Source: Planctomycetota bacterium (GTDB lineage Bacteria > Planctomycetota > UBA8108). Taken from it: a stretch of DNA of 17,605 nt. The position numbers and the translations under genes are program-made. Position 1 is the stretch's first letter, and every line of letters starts with the position of its first letter. This document shows positions 7,985 through 13,159 of the stretch, piece by piece. The notes beneath the pieces were generated by a model. The model did no database searches and was not told where the DNA came from. It was given only the letters and a program-made list of their open reading frames with translations. The DNA lies in NCBI GenBank assembly GCA_016928605.1, contig JAFGKN010000710.1:1-17605 (forward strand), in the 5' to 3' direction.

Positions 7985-8721
7985 AGGATCTCATCACCGA
8001 GAAGGACCTTCCCTCCCCCGCCGGAGAGTTCCTGCGCCGGCAGCTCGACCGCTGCCGGGAGGCCGTCGAGCAGGCCGCGCTGCGAGCCGGCCGCGACGCC
8101 GCGGAGATCCAGACCATCGCGGTGACCAAGTACGCGGACGCGGATGTCATCGAGATCCTCTTCCGCCTCGGCGTCCACGATTTCGGCGAGAACCGGGTGC
8201 AGGAGCTGCTGCGGAAGACGGATGCCCTCGCGCACTGCTCCGGAGCGCGGTTTCACCTCATCGGCCACCTGCAGCGGAACAAGGTCGCGAAGGCGCTCCC
8301 CCGCTGCGCGTCGATCCACTCCGTCGATTCGGTCCGCCTCGTCGAGGAGATCCGAGCCCGGATCGAGGCGCGCGGAGACACGGTTCCCGATCTGTACGTC
8401 GAGGTGAACATCTCCGGGGAAGCTCGAAAGACGGGGGCGGCGATGGAGGAGACCGCGGCCATCCTCGAGTCGGCCACGCAGGCGGACTCGCTGCGGGGGG
8501 CCCTGAGAGGCCTGATGGGCATGGCTCCGTACAGCGACGATCCCGAGGAGTCGAGGCCCTTCTTCCGGAGGCTCCGCGAGATGCGCGACGAGCTGCAGCG
8601 CCGGCGGCTGCTGCCCGCCGACGCCGGGCTCTCCATGGGGATGAGCGGAGACTTCGCCGTGGCCGTCGAGGAGGGCGCGACGGTCCTCCGCATCGGGAGC
8701 ATGCTCTTCGAGGAGGAGTGA
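7981..8721 (+). CDS. yggS: YggS/PROSC-family pyridoxal 5'-phosphate homeostasis protein
   Basis: This is a PLP-binding protein with an alanine-racemase-like TIM-barrel fold. It maintains vitamin B6 balance and has no known catalytic activity. It has 246 residues, slightly longer than the usual 225-235 because of about 15 extra N-terminal residues. The PLP lysine is K50 in IAVTKY. The other hallmarks are DFGENRVQEL, HLIGHLQRNK, IHSVDS, and the C-terminal phosphate-binding SMGMSGDFAVAVEEGATVLRIG. The start is a GTG that overlaps the dnaE stop in a GTGA quartet. GGGAG seven bases upstream, inside dnaE, acts as its ribosome-binding site, so translation is probably coupled to dnaE. In many bacteria it neighbours yggT/sepF, proC or yggU. 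Here yggU follows, but no yggT lies between. Confidence 0.95.
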   Translation: MKDLITEKDLPSPAGEFLRRQLDRCREAVEQAALRAGRDAAEIQTIAVTKYADADVIEILFRLGVHDFGENRVQELLRKTDALAHCSGARFHLIGHLQRNKVAKALPRCASIHSVDSVRLVEEIRARIEARGDTVPDLYVEVNISGEARKTGAAMEETAAILESATQADSLRGALRGLMGMAPYSDDPEESRPFFRRLREMRDELQRRRLLPADAGLSMGMSGDFAVAVEEGATVLRIGSMLFEEE

Positions 8722-8867
8722 CTCTTGGACACGCGCCGCTGCGCTGCAACCCGGCAGCTCCCCACGAGGGAGATGCCGCCCGAGCGGCAGCCGGGATGGC
8801 TCTCCGCGCGCCGGCCTGGAGCGCAGCGCTCTGGCCTGGCATCGCCGGCTTCGCCCCGGAGGCGGCG

Positions 8868-9176
8868 ATGACGCTCCCCCGCCTCGCCGCCGAAGGAGAC
8901 GCGGTGGTGCTCGCGGTGCGAGCGGCGCCCGGATCGTCCCGCGATCGCGTGATGGGCGTGCACGCGGGAGCGCTCAAGGTCGCGGTCGCGGCCGCTCCCG
9001 AGAAGGGGAAGGCGAACCGAGCGATCATCGCGCTGCTGGCGAAGGCGCTCGGCGTGCCGCGCTCGCGGGTCGTCCTCCGCTCGGGCGAGACCTCTCGCGA
9101 CAAGACGGTCCTCATCCTCGGAGCGACGATGGACGTCGTGCGAGAGAAGCTGCGAGCGCTGCTCGAAGCACCGTAG
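8868..9176 (+). CDS. yggU: YggU/DUF167-family protein
   Basis: This is a small conserved protein of 102 residues, the normal length for DUF167 (E. coli YggU has 96). The biochemical role is unknown. The family signature is clear: VRAAPGSSRDRVMGVHAGALKV, then APEKGKANRAIIALLAKALGVPRSRV and GETSRDKTVLI. The ATG at 8868 is preceded by GGAGG five bases upstream, and the domain begins about ten residues later. The same frame is open back to a GTG at 8718 that overlaps the yggS stop. That start would add 50 Ala/Pro/Arg-rich residues not expected in the family, and its AGGAGG is only one base from the GTG. I therefore prefer 8868. The 146 nt before it hold no recognisable gene. Confidence 0.9.
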   Translation: MTLPRLAAEGDAVVLAVRAAPGSSRDRVMGVHAGALKVAVAAAPEKGKANRAIIALLAKALGVPRSRVVLRSGETSRDKTVLILGATMDVVREKLRALLEAP

Positions 9177-9258
9177 AGGCTGGCCGGCACGGGTCGTCAC
9201 GCGGATCCGCACGGATCGATGCGGCCCGCACCGGCCGAGACATCAGGAGAGAACCCAC

Positions 9259-10086
9259 ATGAGCTCGAAAGGTCTCAAGGAGAGGATCGACGCGGCGGTC
9301 GAGGCGGTCCGCGGCCGCACCTCGCTCCAGCCGGAGGTGGGCATCACGCTGGGGACCGGGCTCGGCGGCCTGGTCGAGGAGATGGAGATCGACTGCCGCA
9401 TCCCCTACGCGGAGATCCCCGGATTCCCCCACCCCCGCGTGATGTCCCACGAGGGTACGCTGATCCTCGGCGCTCTGGCCGGCCGGCCCGCGGCCGTCCT
9501 CGAGGGGCGCTACCACGTCTACGAGGGCTACACCCTGGAGGAGATCACCCTGCCGGTGCGGGTCCTGAGCGCTCTGGGCGTGACGCTGGCCATCTTCTCG
9601 AACGCCGCCGGCGGGCTCAATCCCCAGTTCGAGCGCGGCGACATCATGCTCGTCACCGACCACATCAACCTGATGGGAATCAACCCCCTCATCGGCCCCA
9701 ACGACGACCGCCTCGGCCCCCGCTTTCCGGACATGTCGCAGCCGTATCACCGGGAGACGACCGCTCGGCTGGAGGAGCTGGCCCTCGAGCTGGGGATCCG
9801 GACGCGCCGCGGCGTCTACGCCGCCCTGACGGGCCCCTCCCTCGAGACCCCGGCCGAGTACCGCTTCCTTCGGCTGATCGGAGCCGACGCCGTGGGCATG
9901 TCGACCGTCCCCGAGGTCATCGTGGCCGTCCACTGCGGGCTGCGCGCGATCGGGCTCTCCTGCATCACCGACCTCTGCCTCCCCGACGCCCTCGAGCCGG
10001 TGAAGATCCAGGAGATCCTGCGAGTCGCCGCGGAGGCCGAGCCGAAGATGAGGCGCCTGGTCACGGCTCTCGTGCGCACACTGTGA
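9259..10086 (+). CDS. Purine nucleoside phosphorylase, trimeric PNP/MTAP family
   Basis: This enzyme performs phosphorolysis of purine nucleosides to free base plus ribose 1-phosphate in purine salvage. It has 275 residues, normal for the trimeric class. The phosphate loop is GTGLGGL (Thr33 where mammalian PNP has Ser33). GRYHVYEGY carries the H86-type His, SNAAGGLN is the base-pocket strand, LTGPSLETPAEYRFLR carries the base-binding Glu200, and GMSTVPE carries Met214 of the ribose site. The residue matching Asn243 of mammalian PNP is Asp238 (SCITDLCLPD). Asp there is the state found in MTA phosphorylases, so inosine/guanosine specificity should not be assumed. The rest of the protein is PNP-like. 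The ATG at 9259 has AGGAG about ten bases upstream. The 82-nt spacer before it is GC-rich with several inverted repeats. Confidence 0.92.
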   Translation: MSSKGLKERIDAAVEAVRGRTSLQPEVGITLGTGLGGLVEEMEIDCRIPYAEIPGFPHPRVMSHEGTLILGALAGRPAAVLEGRYHVYEGYTLEEITLPVRVLSALGVTLAIFSNAAGGLNPQFERGDIMLVTDHINLMGINPLIGPNDDRLGPRFPDMSQPYHRETTARLEELALELGIRTRRGVYAALTGPSLETPAEYRFLRLIGADAVGMSTVPEVIVAVHCGLRAIGLSCITDLCLPDALEPVKIQEILRVAAEAEPKMRRLVTALVRTL

Positions 10087-10103
10087 GATCGGCGGAACTT
10101 TCC

Positions 10104-10134
10104 TTGCATTCCCTCGCTCGACGTACGATATAAG
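10104..10134 (+). promoter_or_regulatory. Candidate promoter upstream of clpP
   Basis: TTGCAT at 10104-10109 is followed by an AT-rich patch, TACGATATAAG, at 10124-10134. Possible -10 elements are GATATA (17-nt spacing, weaker match) or TATAAG (19-nt spacing, five of six matches). This is the only AT-rich stretch in the 142-nt spacer between the phosphorylase and clpP. A GGAACTT at 10094-10100 resembles an ECF sigma -35, but I could not find a matching -10 at the right distance. Transcription would start near 10141, directly before the palindrome at 10147-10164. Confidence 0.4.
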
Positions 10135-10146
10135 GGAACCCGATCT

Positions 10147-10164
10147 CCGGCTCCCGGGAGCCGG
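10147..10164 (+). repeat. Perfect 18-nt palindrome in the clpP leader
   Basis: CCGGCTCCCGGGAGCCGG is a perfect inverted repeat, followed by more GC-rich self-complementary sequence up to about 10195. It has no T-tract, so it is not a typical intrinsic terminator. Given the candidate promoter just upstream, it would form a stem-loop near the 5' end of the clpP mRNA. It could also be a protein-binding operator. Confidence 0.45.
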
Positions 10165-10228
10165 GAAGGCCCCGCGAAGGGCGCGGGCGCCTGCCCCTCG
10201 AGAGCCTTTCCGATAACGAAGGAGCGTC

Positions 10229-10924
10229 ATGCACACGAGCCACATGCAGACTTTCGAAGAGCGCCGGCGTTGGCCCGTCCAGCCGGGGGATCCGCGAGCG
10301 GACGACGAGGAAGAGGAAGAGGAAGAGGAAGAGGAAGAAGAGGAGCAGGAGCCGGAGAGAGGAGATCCGCGGCACCGGATCTCCCCCATCGCCTACGACC
10401 TCCTGAAGAAGGACCGCTCGGTGATCATCTCGGAGGATGTCTCCCCCAAGCTGACCCAGCGCCTCCTCACCTCGCTCCTCTGGCTCGACTCCCAGAGCCA
10501 GGAGCCCATCCGTCTCTACATCAACACCCCCGGCGGATCGGCCGACGACGGATTCGCCATCCACGACATCATCCGGTTCATCCGCTCGCCGGTCGACGGG
10601 ATCTGCGTCGGCCTCAACGCCAGCGCGGGAAGCCTCATCCTCCTCGCCTGCGAGAAGAAGCGGCGGGTGGCGCTGCCCAACGCGCGCATCATGATCCACC
10701 AGCCCTCCGGCGGAGGGCGCGGGACGTCCTCGGACATCGAGATCACCGCCGAGCAGATCCTCAAGCTCCGGCACAGAGCCAACGAGCTGATCGCCGCCGA
10801 GACGGGTCATTCCGTCGAGCAGGTGGAGAAGGACACGGATCGCGACTACTGGCTCACGGCCGACGAGGCTCTGCAGTACGGGCTGGTGAACCGGATCATC
10901 ACCGGCATCGGAGACCTGCTCTGA
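10229..10924 (+). CDS. clpP: ATP-dependent Clp protease proteolytic subunit (ClpP family) with poly-Glu N-terminus
   Basis: This is a serine peptidase that forms the proteolytic barrel of Clp complexes and degrades proteins fed by an AAA+ partner (ClpX, ClpA or ClpC; none is in the window). It has 231 residues. The catalytic triad is complete: Ser132 in GLNASAG, His157 in MIHQP and Asp206 in DRDYW, with the same spacings (25 and 49) as in E. coli ClpP. The handle-helix region and the YGLVNRI C-terminus fit. It is a divergent ClpP, so a specialised paralogue is possible. Residues 1-50 are atypical: a basic segment, then DD followed by 13 consecutive Glu, in place of the usual short propeptide. 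AAGGAG four bases before the ATG at 10229 supports this start. purN begins one base after its stop, so the two genes are probably cotranscribed. Confidence 0.93.
   Translation: MHTSHMQTFEERRRWPVQPGDPRADDEEEEEEEEEEEEEQEPERGDPRHRISPIAYDLLKKDRSVIISEDVSPKLTQRLLTSLLWLDSQSQEPIRLYINTPGGSADDGFAIHDIIRFIRSPVDGICVGLNASAGSLILLACEKKRRVALPNARIMIHQPSGGGRGTSSDIEITAEQILKLRHRANELIAAETGHSVEQVEKDTDRDYWLTADEALQYGLVNRIITGIGDLL
10307..10345 (+). repeat. GAGGAA hexanucleotide microsatellite inside clpP
   Basis: Five exact tandem copies of GAGGAA occupy 10307-10336, followed by GAA-GAG-GAG. The run encodes 13 consecutive glutamates. Because the unit is six bases, gain or loss of units would keep the reading frame and only change tract length. 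Confidence 0.85.
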
Positions 10925-10925
10925 C

Positions 10926-11564
10926 ATGGAATCCGAGAGGCCGCCGCGCCTGGGGGTGCTCTTCTCGGGCGGCGGGCGCACGCTCGAGAACCTGGCCCGC
11001 GAGGCTGCGCAGGGCTCCCTGCCGCTCGAGATCGTCGTCGCCGTGAGCAGCCACCGCGAGGCCGCGGGCATCGAGCGGGCGCGCTGCGCGGGCATACCGA
11101 CGCACATCGTCGACTTCCGGGAGTGCCGGCAGGGCTTCTCGGAGCGCATCACGGGCATCCTGGAAGAGGCCGAGGTGGACTGGATCGCCCTCGCCGGCTT
11201 CATCCGGTACTACGACTTCCCCGAGAGGTGGAACGGCCGAGTGCTCAACATCCATCCCGCTCTCCTGCCCGGCTTCGGAGGCAAGGGATTCTACGGCGAG
11301 CGGGTGCATCGCGCCGTGCTCGAGTCGGGCGCGCGGTTCTCGGGCTGCACGGTTCACTTCGCCAGCCGCGAGTACGACAGCGGGCCGATCATCCTCCAGC
11401 GAGTGGTCCCCGTCATGGACGATGATACGGCCGACTCCCTCGCCCACCGCGTCTTCGAGGAGGAGTGCAAGGCCTATCCAGAGGCGCTGCGGCTCTGCAT
11501 CTCGGGACGGGCCATCATCGAAGGCGGCCGCGTCCGCATCCGCTCAGAGGACTCCGTGACCTGA
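10926..11564 (+). CDS. purN: Phosphoribosylglycinamide formyltransferase (GART, PurN family)
   Basis: This enzyme transfers the formyl group of 10-formyltetrahydrofolate to GAR, the third step of purine synthesis. It has 212 residues, the usual length. The catalytic residues are present: Asn108 and His110 in VLNIHPALLPGFGG, and Asp151 in YDSGPIILQ (matching N106, H108 and D144 of E. coli). The N-terminus VLFSGGGRTLENL differs from the classical SGxGSNLQA phosphate loop. GKGFYGERVHRAVL replaces the usual GLHTHRQAL segment. Both are traits I associate with a planctomycete-like PurN group. A true GAR transformylase is the best call, but a formyltransferase acting on a related substrate is not excluded. 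The start lies one base after the clpP stop, with only a weak ribosome-binding site, consistent with translational coupling. Confidence 0.9.
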   Translation: MESERPPRLGVLFSGGGRTLENLAREAAQGSLPLEIVVAVSSHREAAGIERARCAGIPTHIVDFRECRQGFSERITGILEEAEVDWIALAGFIRYYDFPERWNGRVLNIHPALLPGFGGKGFYGERVHRAVLESGARFSGCTVHFASREYDSGPIILQRVVPVMDDDTADSLAHRVFEEECKAYPEALRLCISGRAIIEGGRVRIRSEDSVT

Positions 11565-11603
11565 CCGCGGACGCGCGGAGGCAGACTCCGGGGCGGCGTC
11601 GTT

Positions 11604-11630
11604 CCGCGCGGCGGGGATATCGCCGTGCGG
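11604..11630. terminator. Hairpin between convergent purN and the minus-strand operon
   Basis: CCGCGCGGCG (11604-11613) and CGCCGTGCGG (11621-11630) can pair over 10 bp with one G-U on the plus-strand transcript, with a 7-base loop. It sits in the 73-nt gap between two converging genes, where a shared 3'-end structure is expected. There is no U-tract on either side, so it may stabilise 3' ends or work with Rho rather than act as an intrinsic terminator. Confidence 0.4.
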
Positions 11631-11637
11631 ACCCGCA

Positions 11638-12975
11638 TCACCCCCGCCGAGCTTCGCGGAGCTGCGTCCACCAGCTCTTCCACTCGGAGACTTCCTTGAA
11701 CGATCGGCCTGTCGCGTCCCTGAGGAAGATCAGGGCGAGCCGCTGTCGCGTCGCGTCGAGATCCTCGACGTGGTCCATGAGGATCTCGACCAGCTTCTCG
11801 TTGAGGATCGGGTCCTTCTCCCCCGCCCAGACGCTGAGCTGGCCGCCGATCAGGAAGTCCTCGGCCTGGTCGAAGACGAGCGCAGCGACCAGCCGCTTGA
11901 GGGGCTCCGCGTCTCCCTTTCTCTTCGCCGGCGGCAGGACCCAGAACTCCGCGGGCACGATGTGGATGGAGATGTTGTCCTCCTTCTGCCCCTCGAGCTC
12001 CCAGCGGACGGGGCGGAACTTGCCCTCGATCTGGACGCGGGCCACAGCTCCCATCAGCGGCAGATCCTTGTCGACCTGCACGGAGACGCCCTCTGTCCAG
12101 GTCTCCCCCGAGGCGATCTCGATGCCTTTGTCCGCCCGCTGCGTCGCGAGGATGATCTTCTCCAGGTGGGTCGAGCTGCTTCCGTCCAGCGTGCGGACGG
12201 TGCGGAGCACCTGGAGCTCGCCGAGCACTCCGCGCTCCAGATCGATCCTGGCGGGGACGGCGGTGCGGTTGATCAGCCGGAAGACGACCTCCGGCTCCTC
12301 GCCGACCTCGTAGAAGATCCTGTCCGCATCGATGCGCGGCTCCAGCCTCTCGGCGGCCATGCGCTCGCGGCACTGCCGCGCCATCCGCCGGAGCTCCCAG
12401 GCGATGGGCGAGTCCTTGTCGAGGCAGAGCAGGGCTTCGACGATCTGCCGGGCCTCGCGGTACCGGCCGCCCTGGACGAGGCTCCTCGCCTCCAGGAACT
12501 TGCGGTGGAAGAAGTCCCCCACCTTCGTGTCGCGGAGGAAGAGCGGCTGCTCCGGAGGCCGTCCCCCGGACTCCTCGATGATACTCCGCAGCAGGGACTC
12601 CACCCGATCAGCCTCGAAGCGCATCCGCTGGACCCAGTAGCGGAGCTGCGGCACGACCGCCCGGCCCGCCATCATCAGGATGTTCTCGCCGCGTCGGCTC
12701 CGCGACGCATCGGACGAGAGGAGGTCCTGGAGCGCCTGCCGGACGGTCGGCGACGGCGCCTGCATCCCCGCCTCGCCGCCGCCGCTGGCGGGCTCCTCCG
12801 TCGCCGCCGGCTCGTTCGTCTCTTCCCGCGCCAGCGGCTCGCTCAGCTCTTCGAGAGCCCCGGCGCGGGAGCCCGCGCCCGGCCCCCAGAGCCACAGGAA
12901 GGCGGCGAGCCCGATGAGGGCGAGCCCGCCCGCCAGCCACCAGCGCGCGGTCGGTCGTCGAGCGTTCAACTGCAT
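11638..12975 (-). CDS. Membrane-anchored protein of unknown function with helical-repeat and beta-sandwich-like regions
   Basis: I do not recognise this 445-residue protein. It has a short basic N-terminus and one membrane segment at about residues 11-31 (WWLAGGLALIGLAAFLWLWG). The rest is probably outside the cytoplasm. An acidic, Ala/Glu-rich linker runs to about residue 75. A helical stretch follows, starting with VRQALQDLLSSDASRSRRGE and including a TPR-like unit (GGRYREARQIVEALLCLDKD). The middle third looks like an Ig-like beta-sandwich (FYEVGEEPEVVFRLINRT). The end resembles a HEAT-type repeat closing with ATGRSFKEVSEWKSWW, a pattern I have seen in secreted planctomycete proteins. The ATG at 12975 has GGAGG three bases upstream, below an 18-nt palindrome. 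It is the last gene of the minus-strand block, 184 nt after rpsA, and convergent with purN. Confidence 0.75.
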   Translation of the reverse strand: MQLNARRPTARWWLAGGLALIGLAAFLWLWGPGAGSRAGALEELSEPLAREETNEPAATEEPASGGGEAGMQAPSPTVRQALQDLLSSDASRSRRGENILMMAGRAVVPQLRYWVQRMRFEADRVESLLRSIIEESGGRPPEQPLFLRDTKVGDFFHRKFLEARSLVQGGRYREARQIVEALLCLDKDSPIAWELRRMARQCRERMAAERLEPRIDADRIFYEVGEEPEVVFRLINRTAVPARIDLERGVLGELQVLRTVRTLDGSSSTHLEKIILATQRADKGIEIASGETWTEGVSVQVDKDLPLMGAVARVQIEGKFRPVRWELEGQKEDNISIHIVPAEFWVLPPAKRKGDAEPLKRLVAALVFDQAEDFLIGGQLSVWAGEKDPILNEKLVEILMDHVEDLDATRQRLALIFLRDATGRSFKEVSEWKSWWTQLREARRG

Positions 12976-12985
12976 GGGCCTCCGC

Positions 12986-13003
12986 GGCGCCCGCGCGGGC
13001 GCC
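12986..13003 (-). repeat. Perfect 18-nt palindrome just upstream of the unknown membrane protein's start
   Basis: GGCGCCCGCGCGGGCGCC is a perfect inverted repeat able to form a 7-bp stem with a 4-base loop. On the minus strand it ends 10 bases before the ATG and abuts the GGAGG ribosome-binding site. It could influence translation or be a protein-binding site. Confidence 0.4.
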
Positions 13004-13052
13004 TCCAGCTCCGTCGTCGGCGGATTCTCCAGGCGGAGTTGAATCTTCTCAA

Positions 13053-13069
13053 GCCGCGGCAGCCGCGGC
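13053..13069 (-). terminator. GC-rich hairpin downstream of rpsA, possible weak terminator
   Basis: GCCGCGG and CCGCGGC, separated by three bases, can form a tight 7-bp hairpin about 90-107 nt after the rpsA stop. On the minus strand it is followed by TTGAGAAGATT, which is not a real U-tract. It may be an attenuator, or reduce expression of the next gene, or be incidental in GC-rich DNA. Confidence 0.25.
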
Positions 13070-13159
13070 GCGCGGCGGCGAGCAGGCGGAGGTCACTGTC
13101 CCCGGCCTGCGCGGGCGCGGGCTCCCGCGACGCGACGGCGCCCGCGCGCCTCCGCCGGA

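Noticed and set aside
8718..8867. A 50-residue N-terminal extension of YggU, starting at the GTG overlapping the yggS stop
   Set aside because: DUF167 proteins begin close to the conserved VRAAPGSS block, the extension is low-complexity, and the ATG at 8868 has an ideal GGAGG. Kept only as an alternative.
9177..9258. Inverted repeats (GGCCGG/CCGGCC and GCGGATCCGC) between yggU and the phosphorylase, as a terminator or riboswitch
   Set aside because: There is no U-tract and the pairing arms are short and far apart. No known riboswitch core is visible, and similar chance repeats are expected at this GC content.
10094..10100. GGAACTT as an ECF sigma factor -35 element
   Set aside because: No matching ECF -10 motif is found 15-17 bases downstream.
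10307..10345. The GAGGAA tract as a possible CRISPR or mobile-element repeat
   Set aside because: The unit is only six bases with no spacers, and it lies in frame inside clpP. It is a coding microsatellite.
9112..10389. A minus-strand open frame with a long serine run
   Set aside because: The serine run is the antisense reading of the clpP GAGGAA repeat. The frame covers the phosphorylase, whose catalytic motifs are intact on the plus strand.
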